A stretch of DNA of 64,000 bases from Solidesulfovibrio carbinolicus (GCF_004135975.1 NZ_CP026538.1:1116001-1180000), one strand, 5' to 3'. Numbered from the stretch's first letter, positions 49,557 through 58,529 are shown. Notes: generated by a model from the letters alone, not told the origin. Program-made: numbers and translations.

Positions 49557-51227
49557 ATGCGACTGTGCAAGCGACCACTGCTGTGTTGGGGGGGATTGGC
49601 CGTGGCGGCCGTTTTTTTGCTGGCCGCCGGACCGGGGCTGCTGGGCGCGGCCCAAAATGACAAAAGCGCCGACGCCGCGCCGGGCCGGCAGCTGGCCCGC
49701 AGCGCGGTGAGCGCCCCGGGGGCGCGCTGGACCACCTCGGACCATTCCAAGTACGAGGCGCTGCAAAAGGATTTCACCAAGCCCGAGGAGGTCACGGCCG
49801 CCTGCCTGTCCTGCCACCAGATGGCCGGCGACCAGATCCAGCACACCATCCACTGGACCTGGATCTGCCCGGACTGCGGCGACGGCAAGTCCATGGGCAA
49901 GTACGGCAAGACCATCAACAACTTCTGCATCGCCGTGCCGTCCAACGAGCCGCGTTGCACCTCCTGCCACATCGGCTACGGCTGGAAGGACAAGAAGTTC
50001 GATTTCGCCGACAAGAACCGCATCGACTGTCTGGTGTGCCACGACACCACCCACACCTACGAGAAGTTCCCGACCAAGGCCGGCTATCCCGTGACCGAGC
50101 CGACGCTGTTCCCCGAGGACGGCAAGACCTACCTGCCGCCCGACTACAAGAAGATCACGGCCAAGGTCGGACGGCCCGACCGGCTCAATTGCGGCGCCTG
50201 CCACTTCTACGGCGGCGGCGGCGACGGCGTGAAGCACGGCGACCTCGACAGCTCCATGGGAATGCCCAAGAAGTCCCTGGACGTGCACATGGACGCCGAG
50301 GGCCTCAACTTCAGCTGCCAGCGTTGCCACACCACCAAGGACCACCAGATCGCCGGGCGGCTCTACACCTCGCCGGCCGCGCCCGAGCGCATCAGCCTCA
50401 CCGAGGCCGATCTGGCCTCCAAGATCGCCTGCGAATCCTGCCACGGCCAAAAGCCCCACAAGAACGACGCCAAGGCCAATGATCACGTGGACAAGGTGGC
50501 CTGCCAGTCCTGCCACATCCCGGAATTCGCCCGGGTGCTGCCGACGAAGATGACCTGGGACTGGTCCACGGCCGGCCAGATGAACGCCGAAGGCAAGCCG
50601 TTTAAGAAGGAAGGCCCCTACGGCAAGCCGGTCTACGATTCCAAGAAGGGCAATTTCACCTGGGAAAAGAACGTGGAGCCGGTCTATTACTGGTTCAACG
50701 GGGCCATGAGCAACATGCTCGTCACGGACAAGGTCGATCCGACCAAGATCGTCAGCGTCAACCATCCGGCCGGTTCGCCGTCCGACGGCAAGTCGCGCAT
50801 CATGCCGTTTAAGCGCCACACCGGAAAGCAGCCCTTTGATCCGGTCAACGCCACCTTCGTCATTCCGCATCTGTTTGGCCCCAAGGACTCCGACGCCTAC
50901 TGGGCCAGCTATGACTGGAAGCGGGCCATCGCCTCGGGCATGAAGTACGTGGATTTGCCGTTCTCGGGCGACGTCGGGTTTGTCGAGACGGAATACTTCT
51001 TCCCCATCACCCACATGGTCGCGCCCAAGGAGCGGGTGGTGGCCTGCGGCGAATGCCATAGCGCCGAAGGACGCCTCAAGGGCCTGCCGGGCGTGTACGT
51101 GCCGGGCCGCGACGTCCACGCCGGCGTCACCATGGTCGGCTGGGGAGCGGTGGCGGCGGCTGTTCTGGCCGTTATCGCCCACGGCGTGGGCCGCATGGTT
51201 TCAAGCTCCAGGAGGAAGGGACAATGA
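49557..51227 (+). CDS. Octaheme c-type cytochrome of the tetrathionate-reductase (OTR) family
   Basis: The 556-residue protein has a signal segment (residues about 8-31) and eight CxxCH sites: about 83-87, 134-138, 158-162, 212-216, 254-258, 292-296, 316-320 and 497-501. A ninth near-motif, CPDCGDGKSMGKYGK (from 104), lacks the His. This matches octaheme tetrathionate reductase-like proteins, where one heme has a Lys ligand; DGKSMGK may supply it (inference). The C-terminal membrane helix (VGWGAVAAAVLAVIAHGVGR) anchors it, and the next gene encodes a cytochrome b, so it likely transfers electrons between quinones and a periplasmic sulfur or nitrogen compound. Substrate cannot be told from sequence. 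Confidence 0.88.
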   Translation: MRLCKRPLLCWGGLAVAAVFLLAAGPGLLGAAQNDKSADAAPGRQLARSAVSAPGARWTTSDHSKYEALQKDFTKPEEVTAACLSCHQMAGDQIQHTIHWTWICPDCGDGKSMGKYGKTINNFCIAVPSNEPRCTSCHIGYGWKDKKFDFADKNRIDCLVCHDTTHTYEKFPTKAGYPVTEPTLFPEDGKTYLPPDYKKITAKVGRPDRLNCGACHFYGGGGDGVKHGDLDSSMGMPKKSLDVHMDAEGLNFSCQRCHTTKDHQIAGRLYTSPAAPERISLTEADLASKIACESCHGQKPHKNDAKANDHVDKVACQSCHIPEFARVLPTKMTWDWSTAGQMNAEGKPFKKEGPYGKPVYDSKKGNFTWEKNVEPVYYWFNGAMSNMLVTDKVDPTKIVSVNHPAGSPSDGKSRIMPFKRHTGKQPFDPVNATFVIPHLFGPKDSDAYWASYDWKRAIASGMKYVDLPFSGDVGFVETEYFFPITHMVAPKERVVACGECHSAEGRLKGLPGVYVPGRDVHAGVTMVGWGAVAAAVLAVIAHGVGRMVSSSRRKGQ

Positions 51228-51868
51228 GCGCGCAAGGTAACGGCAAGTTCTATCTCTACACCCGCTACGAGCGGTTTTGGCACTGGCTGCAAGCGGCGCT
51301 CATCATCGCCCTGGCCGCCACGGGCTTCGAGGTCCACGGCAGTTTCACGCTTTTCGGCTACAAGCGGGCCGTGACCGTGCATTCGGCCCTGGGCATCACC
51401 TGGCTGGTCGCCTTTGCCTTCTTCGTCTTCTGGGTGGCCACCACGGGCGAGTGGAAGCAGTACGTGCCGACCACCAAGAAGATGTTCGAGGTCATGCGCT
51501 ACTACGGCTACGGCATCTTCCAGGGCCAGCCCCATCCCTGTCCCAAGACGCCCGACGCCAAGCATAACCCGCTTCAGCGCCTGACCTATCTGGCGCTGGC
51601 CGCGGCCTTGTTGCCCTTTATGATGCTCACGGGCCTGCTGTATTGGCTGTATAACGACTGGGCCGCCCTGGGCCTGGGGGGCCTTAGCCTGTCGGCCGTG
51701 GCCGTGGCCCATCTGCTGGGAGCGTTCGCCATTTTGGCCTTCCTGGTGGTGCATGTGTACATGACGACCACCGGGCATACGCCTTTTGCCCATATCAAGG
51801 CCATGTGCACGGGCTGGGAAGACGCCGAGGACGGCAAGCCCGAGGATTGGGAGAAGCGGATGGCGTAA
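51224..51868 (+). CDS. Cytochrome b (Ni/Fe-hydrogenase b-type/PF01292-like)
   Basis: The 214-residue protein has four membrane segments. Putative heme ligands are in YERFWHWLQAALIIA, KRAVTVHSALGITWLVAF and AVAHLLGAFAILAFLVVHVY. The pattern matches the dihaem b-type subunits of formate dehydrogenase, hydrogenase and thiosulfate reductase. It overlaps the octaheme cytochrome gene (ATGA) and would connect it to the quinone pool. The extra hydrophilic loop (EYKQYVPTTKK-like, residues 80-115) is cytoplasmic. Confidence 0.9.
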   Translation: MSAQGNGKFYLYTRYERFWHWLQAALIIALAATGFEVHGSFTLFGYKRAVTVHSALGITWLVAFAFFVFWVATTGEWKQYVPTTKKMFEVMRYYGYGIFQGQPHPCPKTPDAKHNPLQRLTYLALAAALLPFMMLTGLLYWLYNDWAALGLGGLSLSAVAVAHLLGAFAILAFLVVHVYMTTTGHTPFAHIKAMCTGWEDAEDGKPEDWEKRMA

Positions 51869-51891
51869 AAGTTTGTTCCTCCATGCCTGCC

Positions 51892-51934
51892 GCGCCGCCG
51901 CTCGGAAAAAAGGACTCCGGGCGGCGGCGCTTTT
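51892..51934 (+). terminator. Rho-independent terminator of the cytochrome operon
   Basis: GCGCCGCCGC (51892-51901) pairs with GCGGCGGCGC (51921-51930), followed by TTTT. The loop includes a weaker inner pairing. Confidence 0.8.
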
Positions 51935-52027
51935 GCGCGCGGTCTGGACATCGGCCAAGGCAGGAGACAAAAGAGGGCTACGCTTTTTTGCCGTACATGA
52001 CCCTACCCGATGAAGGAGTTCAGGCCC

Positions 52028-52540
52028 ATGACCAAGCTCTTCCTCGTCAAAGCCCTCTACAACCGCTGGGCCAACGCCCGTTTGGCCGCCGACATGGCCA
52101 GGCTTTCGCCCGAGCAGTTGACGGCCGTTAGCGCCGTCAATTTCGGCTCCATCCTGGCCATCGCCAACCATTTGCTCCTGGCCGACCGGCTGTGGCTCAA
52201 CCGCTTCACCGGCCAGGGCGAGCCGGTCGCTTCCGTCGACGCCGTGCCCTATGCGACCCTTGCGGCTTCAACCGCCGCGCGCCACGTGGAAGAGGACCGG
52301 GCCATCGCCTTTGCCCAGAAGCTCGATCCCCAGCGTCTGGGATCGGTGCTCGCCTACCGCACCACCGACGGCACGCCCATGGCCTTGCCGCTGGCGCTTT
52401 GCATCGACCATTTCTTCAACCACCAGACCCACCACCGGGGCCAGATCCACGGCCTGCTCGGCAGCCACGGCATCAAGGCGGCCGACATCGACCTGCTGGG
52501 CTTCGAGCGCGAAACCAGCGCCTACGCCAATTTGCTCTAG
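52028..52540 (+). CDS. DinB-fold (YfiT/DinB) metal-binding protein
   Basis: ATG 52028 has GAAGGAG ahead; an in-frame ATG at 52010 is less well placed. The 170-residue protein is a four-helix bundle with metal-ligand histidines in AIANHLLLADRLWLNRF and HHRGQIHGLLGSHG, the DinB pattern. Members include thiol-S-transferases and maleylpyruvate isomerase-like enzymes; substrate unknown. The gene stands alone between two terminators or repeats. Confidence 0.88.
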   Translation: MTKLFLVKALYNRWANARLAADMARLSPEQLTAVSAVNFGSILAIANHLLLADRLWLNRFTGQGEPVASVDAVPYATLAASTAARHVEEDRAIAFAQKLDPQRLGSVLAYRTTDGTPMALPLALCIDHFFNHQTHHRGQIHGLLGSHGIKAADIDLLGFERETSAYANLL

Positions 52541-52676
52541 CGCCTTCCCCGTTACCCAGGCGGGGTGTTCAAAAGGGCGCAGCCCCTTTGGCCGCCGGAG
52601 CAAACGCCATCCAGACGGTCTCTTTGGCTTTCCAGCCGACAAAGAGCCACCCCCCGCCGAACCCCTTTAAACCTAT

Positions 52677-52724
52677 CCCCCATTCGGGGGGTATGGGGGC
52701 CTCAGGCCCCCAGCCGCCGGAGGC
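52677..52724. repeat. Palindromic repeat copy H (inverted)
   Basis: CCCCATTCGGGG, then GGGGGCC-TCA-GGCCCCC and AGCCGCCGGAGGCC. It lies in the 299-base gap before the LysE-type gene, which is otherwise gene-free. Confidence 0.8.
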
Positions 52725-52839
52725 CTCTTCCCCCTTTCTCCTCTTCCGCCTCATCCCTTTCTTCCCTCACCTCCCCCTGACGCGCAATCGACGCGTTGCC
52801 GCCGCCTTGGTCACGTCCGGGCGGGGTATTGGAGCGGCC

Positions 52840-53484
52840 ATGTGGGCATTGTTTTTCCAGGGCGCGACCATTGGCGCGATTATCGCCATGCCGTTTGGGC
52901 CGGTGGGCATGTTGTGTCTGGGGCGGGCCATGTCGCGGGGCTTGCGGGCCGGGCTGGCCTCGGGGTCGGGCGCGGCGGCGGCGGACGCCTTGTATGGGGC
53001 CGTGGCCGCCTATGGGCTGACGGCGGTGTCGGATTTTCTGTCCGCCCATGCCGTGTGGTGCCAGGGGTTGGGCGGGCTCTTTCTGGTCGCCATGGGGTGG
53101 CGGCTGTTGCGCTCGGCACCGGCGGCGCGGCCCGAGGACCGGGCCGGTGGCGGCCATGTCCGGGCGTTTGTCTCAATGTTTGCGCTCACCCTGGCCAATC
53201 CCATGACCTTGGCCGGTTTTGCCGCTATTTTCGCCGGCTTCGGGCTGGGGCGGGCCGAGGCCGGGGCCGGGGATGCGGCGGCGGTGACGGCCGGGGTGTT
53301 TTGCGGTTCCATGGCCTGGTGGGTGGTCATAGCCCTTGGCGGCAAGATGCTGCGCCGCCGGCTGTTGGATCGTCTGGCGGCCATCCGCAAGGTGTTCGGC
53401 GGGCTGGTGACGGCTTTTGGGCTGTGGGCGCTGTGGTATGCGGCCACGCATCCGGTCGGCGGCGCTCCGGGCGCGCTGCCCTGA
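52840..53484 (+). CDS. LysE/RhtB-type amino-acid exporter
   Basis: The 214-residue protein has about six membrane segments. Family features are GAIIAMPFGPVGMLCLGRAM, ASGSGAAAADALYGAVAAYG, ALTLANPMTLAGFAAIFAGF and the closing GLVTAFGLWALWY. ATG 52840 has GGAGCGG ahead. These proteins export amino acids or related compounds; substrate unknown. It is convergent with the hybrid kinase gene, 16 bases apart. Confidence 0.88.
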   Translation: MWALFFQGATIGAIIAMPFGPVGMLCLGRAMSRGLRAGLASGSGAAAADALYGAVAAYGLTAVSDFLSAHAVWCQGLGGLFLVAMGWRLLRSAPAARPEDRAGGGHVRAFVSMFALTLANPMTLAGFAAIFAGFGLGRAEAGAGDAAAVTAGVFCGSMAWWVVIALGGKMLRRRLLDRLAAIRKVFGGLVTAFGLWALWYAATHPVGGAPGALP

Positions 53485-53500
53485 GAGTGGGCGGGCGGCA

Positions 53501-56500
53501 CTAGGGGCGCAGGGCCAGCCAGGTCTCCAGGGTGCTCACCAGGCGCGACTTGGGGATGGGCTTGACCTGGAAATCGTCGCAGCCGGCCTGGAAGCTGCGC
53601 TGACGGTGTTCCTCGAAGGCGTGGGCGGTCAGGGCCACCACCGGGGTACGCGGCCGGCCAAGTTCCTTTTCCTGTCGGCGCAGGGCTTCGGTGGTCTGGT
53701 AGCCGTCCATGCCGGGCATTTCGACGTCCATGAGGATGACGTCGAAGGGCGCGTCGGCCAGGGCGGCCAGGGCGGCTTGGCCGCTGGGGGCCCAGGTGAG
53801 GCGAAAGGGCGTGTCTTCGAGCATGAGGCGCATGACTTCGGCGTTGGTGGCGCTGTCCTCGACGAGGAGCACCGTGCCGCCGCCGGAGCGGTTCACCGGG
53901 ATGGCGGGCTGGAGGCTGGCGGGTCGCGGCAGGGGCGCGGGACGCAGGGGCAGGCTGAGGGTGAAGGTGGAGCCCCGGCCGGGAGCGCTGTCCACGCCGA
54001 TGCGGCCGCCCATGAGTTCCGCGAGTTTTTTGCAGATGGCCAGCCCCAGGCCCACGCCGCCGAACTGGCGGTTGGCCGAGGCGTTTATTTGGGTGAAGCG
54101 GTCGAAAATGACGGCCTGCTTGTCGGCGGGGATGCCGATGCCGGTGTCGCGCACGGCCAGGCGCAGGCGCGGGCCGTCCGTGAGGGAAGGGGTGCTGGCG
54201 ACTTCCAGGACGACGTGGCCCTGCTGGGTGAACTTGATGGCGTTGCCCAGGAGGTTGACGAGGATTTGCCGGATGCGGTCCGGGCAGCAGAACAGTCGCG
54301 GCGGCAGATCGCCCTGGATTTCCAGGCGCAACTCCAGGCCTTTGCGGGCGGCGTCGGGGCGCATCATCTCGGCGAGCTGGGTGGCCAGCTCGACGATGTC
54401 GCAGGATTTTTCCTCGATGACCAAGCCGCCGGCCTCAATCTGGGACAGGTCGAGGATATCGTTGAGCAGGCCGAGGAGATTGGCTCCGGCCAGTTCGATG
54501 GACTTGACGGCATGGGTCTGGTCGCTGGTCAGCGAGGTGCCCGCGAGCACGTCGACCATGCCGAGGATGGTGTTCATGGGCGTGCGGATTTCGTGGCTCA
54601 TGGTGGAGAGGAATTCGCTTTTGGCCCTGTTGGCGGATTCGGCGGCTTCCTTGGAGCGGCGCAGGGCCTGTTCCATGGCCTTGCGTTCGGTGATGTCCAC
54701 GAGCACGGACAGGATGCAGGGTTCGCCATAGGCGTGGTTGGCCACGGCGGAATAGAGCACGGTGACGGTGGAGCCGTTTTTGTAGCGCAGTTCGAGTTCC
54801 TTGCCGAAGATGGAGCCGGCCCGGGCCATTTCGGCCAGCAGCGCCTCGCGGTCCTCGGTGCGTCGCCACAGGCCGACTTCGTAGGTGGTGCGGCCGATGA
54901 CGTCGGATTTGACGTGGCCGAACATGCGGGCCCAAGTTTCATTGACGTCAATGATGCGGCCGTCGCGCCGGGTGGTGATGGAGATGCCCACGGGGGTGAA
55001 GCGGAAGATCTTGGCGAGCTGGTCCTGGCTTTCGCGCAGGGCCTCCTCGTCGCGCTTGCGGCGGGTGACGTCGGTGTGGGTGCCGGCCATGCGGATGACC
55101 ACGCCGCGTTCGTCCTTGAGGCTGGCTCCCCGGCCGAGAATCCAGCGGTAGGCGCCGTCCTTGTGGCGCATGCGGTATTCCACGGCGAAATTGTCCACCT
55201 CGCCGTCGGCGCAGCGTTTGTTGGCGCGAATGACGTTTTCGGCGTCGTCGGGATGGATGCGCTTGGTCCATTCGTCGAGGAGATTTTGCACTTCATCGGG
55301 GTTGTAGCCGAGAATTTCGAGGTAGCGTGGAGAATAGTAGACGATGTTGGTGCGCAGATCCCAGTCCCATATGCCGTCGTTGGCCCCTTTGGCGACCAGG
55401 GTGTAGCGGGCTTCGCTGGCGCGCAGGGCTTCCTCGATGCGCTTGCGCTCGGTGATGTCGTTGCCGATGCACAGGATTTCGCTCACCCCTCCCGTGGCGG
55501 CGCGCAGGCCGCGCAACGACCAGGCGATCCAGGCGATTTCGCCGTTTTTGCGTCTGTGCTGGCGGGTCAGGGAGGCGGCGCTTTCCGGGGATTGGGCCAG
55601 GGCGGCCAGGGTGTGCGTCCAGGCGTCGGCGCCGTCGTCGGCCCCGGGGGCGTCGGCCACGTCGATAAGGGCGCCGATTTCCCGACCGATCATTTCCTCC
55701 AGGGAAAACCCGAAGAACTCCAGACCGAAGGCGTTGCAGAAGGCCACCCGGCCCTGGTGATCCAGGCGCAGGATGACGCTGGCGGCGCTCTGAACGAGTT
55801 CGCGGTGGCGTTCCTCGCTTTGGCCCACGGCCATCAACAGCTGATCCAGGCGCGAGGACTGGCGGCGCACCGTGCGCCGCAGCACGGCGTTAATGGCCAC
55901 GAGCACGGCCACGGCCGCCGCCACCACGGCCAGGGCCCACAGGGCGTAGCGCATGGTGGAGGAGGGAAACAGCGCCGAGCCGCGCCATTTACGATCAATT
56001 TCCTCGTATTGCTCCGGCGTGATGCGGGCAAAACCGTCTTCCACGAGCTGGAGCAGGGCTTCGTTGCCCTTGCGCACGGCCCGGTGGAACTCGCCCTGGT
56101 TGAGGGTAAAAGCCAGTCGGAAGTCGTTTTCCAGGCCGTACTTGTAGAGGTAGTACAGGGCCGGGGGCTTATCGACGCAAAAGACCTTGACCCGGGCGTC
56201 GCGGGCGGCCTGGACCACGCCTTCGTAGCCGTCGAAGGCGGCCAGGGGCAGGATGCCCCGGCTGGACAGGTAGTCCACGCTGGAGTCGCCGCGTTTGACG
56301 CCCACGGTAAATCCCCGCAACGTGTCGAGGTCCTTGATGCCGCTTAAGTCCTTGTGGACGAAGATCGGCACTTCGATGGTGGCGTAGGGCTTGGAGAAAC
56401 TGTAGATTTTTTCGCGTTCGGGATTGCGGAACAAGGTGTCGATGACATCGGCGCGGCCTTGCAGCATTTCATTCTGGGCGGCGTTCCAGCCCAAGGGGCG

Positions 56501-56776
56501 CAGATTGACGGGCACGCCCGTCACCTTTTCCCAAAGCTTCCAGTAATCAATGAGGATACCCGTGGTTTCTCCCTCGGGCGTGGTGATGGTGTAGGGCGGA
56601 TAATCCTGATCCAGGACGACGGTGATGGCTTTGGCCGAGGCCTGAGCGTCGGTCTTGGCGGCCTTGGACTCCCTGCCGGCAGACGGCAGCAGCAAGGCGC
56701 ACAGCAATACGAGGAGCGTCGGCAGACCGAAGCGGAGCTTGGCCGTGTCGCGCCCGGAGGGCAGAGAAGTTGTCAC
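53501..56776 (-). CDS. BvgS-like hybrid sensor kinase (SBP-PAS3-HisKA-HATPase-REC)
   Basis: Numbered from GTG 56776, the 1091-residue protein has a signal segment (14-33), a periplasmic solute-binding domain (about 48-265, VLDQDYPPYTITTPEGETTG), a membrane helix (277-298), three PAS domains (about 320-445, 455-575, 580-695), HisKA with His 728 (STMSHEIRTPMN), HATPase_c (about 830-945; NLLGNAIKFT, DTGIGIPAD, GGVGLGLAI) and a C-terminal receiver with Asp 1017 (DVILMDVEMPGMDG). It senses a periplasmic ligand in BvgS/EvgS fashion. The frame continues upstream without an ATG except one antisense-like at 57115 that overlaps the PNPOx gene, so GTG 56776 is the best start. The ribosome-binding site is poor. 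Confidence 0.88.
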   Translation of the reverse strand: MTTSLPSGRDTAKLRFGLPTLLVLLCALLLPSAGRESKAAKTDAQASAKAITVVLDQDYPPYTITTPEGETTGILIDYWKLWEKVTGVPVNLRPLGWNAAQNEMLQGRADVIDTLFRNPEREKIYSFSKPYATIEVPIFVHKDLSGIKDLDTLRGFTVGVKRGDSSVDYLSSRGILPLAAFDGYEGVVQAARDARVKVFCVDKPPALYYLYKYGLENDFRLAFTLNQGEFHRAVRKGNEALLQLVEDGFARITPEQYEEIDRKWRGSALFPSSTMRYALWALAVVAAAVAVLVAINAVLRRTVRRQSSRLDQLLMAVGQSEERHRELVQSAASVILRLDHQGRVAFCNAFGLEFFGFSLEEMIGREIGALIDVADAPGADDGADAWTHTLAALAQSPESAASLTRQHRRKNGEIAWIAWSLRGLRAATGGVSEILCIGNDITERKRIEEALRASEARYTLVAKGANDGIWDWDLRTNIVYYSPRYLEILGYNPDEVQNLLDEWTKRIHPDDAENVIRANKRCADGEVDNFAVEYRMRHKDGAYRWILGRGASLKDERGVVIRMAGTHTDVTRRKRDEEALRESQDQLAKIFRFTPVGISITTRRDGRIIDVNETWARMFGHVKSDVIGRTTYEVGLWRRTEDREALLAEMARAGSIFGKELELRYKNGSTVTVLYSAVANHAYGEPCILSVLVDITERKAMEQALRRSKEAAESANRAKSEFLSTMSHEIRTPMNTILGMVDVLAGTSLTSDQTHAVKSIELAGANLLGLLNDILDLSQIEAGGLVIEEKSCDIVELATQLAEMMRPDAARKGLELRLEIQGDLPPRLFCCPDRIRQILVNLLGNAIKFTQQGHVVLEVASTPSLTDGPRLRLAVRDTGIGIPADKQAVIFDRFTQINASANRQFGGVGLGLAICKKLAELMGGRIGVDSAPGRGSTFTLSLPLRPAPLPRPASLQPAIPVNRSGGGTVLLVEDSATNAEVMRLMLEDTPFRLTWAPSGQAALAALADAPFDVILMDVEMPGMDGYQTTEALRRQEKELGRPRTPVVALTAHAFEEHRQRSFQAGCDDFQVKPIPKSRLVSTLETWLALRP

Positions 56777-57053
56777 GAGCGAACCGCCAGGAGCTGTTTG
56801 CCTGTTGTGGTGGCGGACCAATGGTCCAAAGCGGCCCTTCCGGGCGAAAACGTCAGGACGGATTCGTATTGCATTGCTGATGGTGTCGTTTTTGACAACT
56901 CCGCTTCCAACATAAGCCAATCCGTGCGAGGCAGCAATGGGGGGAAGGGTTGCCTTGGCAAGATTTCCTGATGGGCGGGGTGCGGCAGGGGCGTTTTGGG
57001 GCTTAGTTCTATTTTTTTTAGACTGGTCTTGCCTGGCATATGTCCGGCATTTA

Positions 57054-57563
57054 TCAGTTGCCCGCTTCCCGCTCCAGCGGCCCCAGGGGTCGGCCTTCTT
57101 CCAGGCGCAGGACAAAACGCGTGCCGAAGCCTTTCCGGTTGTCGGTCAGGCGCACGGACTGGGGGATGAACGCATGGGGCCGCACCCGGGCCATTTTGGC
57201 GGCGCTCTCCCCGGGCGCTTCCAGCAGGGCCTTGGCAAAAGGGAATTTGGCGCAGTAGACGGCCGCGGCCCGGCCCATGGCTATGAGGCCTTTGACGGGT
57301 TCGACCCGGCCTTCCAGTTGCAGGCCGTGGATGTCGCGCCAGGAGGCGACCACCGGGTGGATGGTCGCGGCGCAGGCCGGGTTGGCCTCCAGGTTGCGGC
57401 AATGGCGGCTGGCCGGCGACGAGAAAAAGACGAGCTTCCAGCCGTCGGGGGCGAAATAGACGTCGCTGGCCCAGGGGCGGCTCTCCGCGCAGGTGGCCAG
57501 GGTCATGGCCGCCACTTCGGCGAACAGCGTCCGAACGGCGGCCTCGAAGGCTTCCGGGGTCAC
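57054..57563 (-). CDS. Pyridoxamine-5'-phosphate oxidase-like flavin-binding protein
   Basis: The 169-residue protein has the split-barrel pattern: MTLATCAESRPWASDVYFAP, GWKLVFFSSPASRHCRNLEA, PACAATIHPVVASWRDIHGL and QLEGRVEPVKG, typical of FMN- or F420-binding PNPOx-like proteins. GTG 57563 overlaps the stop of ubiX (GTGA), so it is translated with it. It may use or reduce flavin in the decarboxylase pathway (inference). The C-terminal part (AFIPQSVRLTDNRKGFGTRF) fits the family. Confidence 0.85.
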   Translation of the reverse strand: MTPEAFEAAVRTLFAEVAAMTLATCAESRPWASDVYFAPDGWKLVFFSSPASRHCRNLEANPACAATIHPVVASWRDIHGLQLEGRVEPVKGLIAMGRAAAVYCAKFPFAKALLEAPGESAAKMARVRPHAFIPQSVRLTDNRKGFGTRFVLRLEEGRPLGPLEREAGN

Positions 57564-58123
57564 TGCCCGCCCCAGCGCCGGAAGAGGTCGTGGGGTACGG
57601 CGAACTGATCGAGAATCTTGCCCACGGTCTGGTCCACCACGTCCATGATGGTTTGCGGGCCGTGGTAAAACGACGGCATGGGCGGCAAAATGACGGCCCC
57701 CATCTCGGCCAGGGCAACCATGTGGCGCAGATGCCCCAGGTGCAGCGGCGTCTCGCGGGGCACGATGACAAGCTTGCGGCGTTCCTTCAGCGTCACGTCG
57801 GCGGCCCGCGTCAGCAGGTTGTCATTGAGGGACAAGGCGATCTGGGCCAGGCTTTTCATGGAGCACGGGGCCACGACCATGCCGTGGGCGGCAAACGAGC
57901 CGCTGGACACGGCGGCGGCCAGATCGGCCGGATCGTGGTTGACGTCGGCCAGGCCGGCCAGGTCAGCCGGGGTCTTGTCCGTTTCCAGGCCCAGGGTGAC
58001 GGCCGCGCCGGATGAGAGGATGAGATGGGTCTCCACCTCCGCGACGCCGCCCAGGACTTCGAGCAGGCGGACGCCGTAAATAACCCCGCTGGCCCCGGAA
58101 ATGCCGATGATGATGCGTTTCAT
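57560..58123 (-). CDS. ubiX: UbiX-like flavin prenyltransferase, copy 1
   Basis: UbiX joins dimethylallyl phosphate to FMN, making prenyl-FMN for UbiD decarboxylases. The 187-residue protein has IIIGISGASGVIYGVRLLEV, PCSMKSLAQIALSLNDNLLT, ERRKLVIVPRETPLHLGHLR and MGAVILPPMPSFYHGPQTIM, all family signatures. ATG 58123 follows a weak purine run. Its last 104 residues match the second copy at 58811 with only about four changes, whereas the first 80 differ at about one position in three. It is coupled to the PNPOx gene downstream. Confidence 0.93.
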   Translation of the reverse strand: MKRIIIGISGASGVIYGVRLLEVLGGVAEVETHLILSSGAAVTLGLETDKTPADLAGLADVNHDPADLAAAVSSGSFAAHGMVVAPCSMKSLAQIALSLNDNLLTRAADVTLKERRKLVIVPRETPLHLGHLRHMVALAEMGAVILPPMPSFYHGPQTIMDVVDQTVGKILDQFAVPHDLFRRWGGQ

Positions 58124-58210
58124 GGTTATTTCTTTACGGGGCGCGGGCCGGATGCACAAGGCTTGGGCTCTGGCGCGGGATACACCGCGAGGCTTTACTG
58201 TCATGGCGGC

Positions 58211-58252
58211 GGGCCGCTCTCCCGCCGTGACAGGCGGCCAGGAGAGCGGCCC
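58211..58252. terminator. Large intercistronic hairpin before ubiX copy 1
   Basis: GGGCCGCTCTCC (58211-58222) pairs with GGAGAGCGGCCC (58241-58252), and the inner CCGCC and GGCGG pair further. It lies between the small frameshifted gene and ubiX copy 1. No T-run follows on the minus strand, so it may be an attenuator or a processing and stability element. Confidence 0.5.
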
Positions 58253-58294
58253 GGCTTGACGTTGCGGCCACGTTTGCGCCCGGCCGGGCAGGAG

Positions 58295-58529
58295 CTATTT
58301 CCCGTCCTTGCCCTTTTCGTAGACGAAACAGGCGTTGGCAAAGGTTGTAGGGATAGTCCGGCCGGCGGTCGGCCACCCGGCCGAGTTTGGGGCGCAGGTT
58401 GCCGAAGGCCCGGTAAATGAGCGGATAGGGCTGGCCGTGGAAGTGTTTGAGGATGTCGCGCCACATGCGCGGCGCTTGCCGGATGTAGTCGGCCATGGCC
58501 TGGGTGAGGGCCTCCTCGGTCAGTCGCAT
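58295..58529 (-). pseudogene. Small UbiD-cluster gene, apparently frameshifted
   Basis: From ATG 58529 the frame reads MRLTEEALTQAMADYIRQAP and continues as a helical, basic domain through NLRPKLGRVADRRPDYPY. After this it runs into an unlikely Arg/Ala-rich tail to 58134. In the next frame the sequence continues as TFANACFVYEKGKDGK and a TAG at 58295, which looks like the natural C-terminus. Deleting one A within TACAACC (58343-58349, minus strand) joins the two, giving a 77-residue protein. Either this is a true frameshift, a sequencing error, or programmed shifting. The start overlaps the preceding gene (ATGCGACTGA). Family unknown. Confidence 0.6.

Noticed and set aside
53417-56347. 976-residue plus-strand open frame opposite the BvgS-like kinase
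   Set aside because: It is the complement of well-defined kinase domains and consists of Gly, Ala, Val, His and Asp-rich sequence without recognisable folds.
58134-58294. C-terminal continuation of the small UbiD-cluster gene in the original frame
   Set aside because: Arg/Ala/Ser-rich tail without character, containing the intercistronic hairpin; the next frame gives a natural ending at 58295.
58201-58464. Alternative minus-strand small frame inside the UbiD cluster
   Set aside because: Pro/Arg-rich composition and overlap with the better supported frame from 58529.
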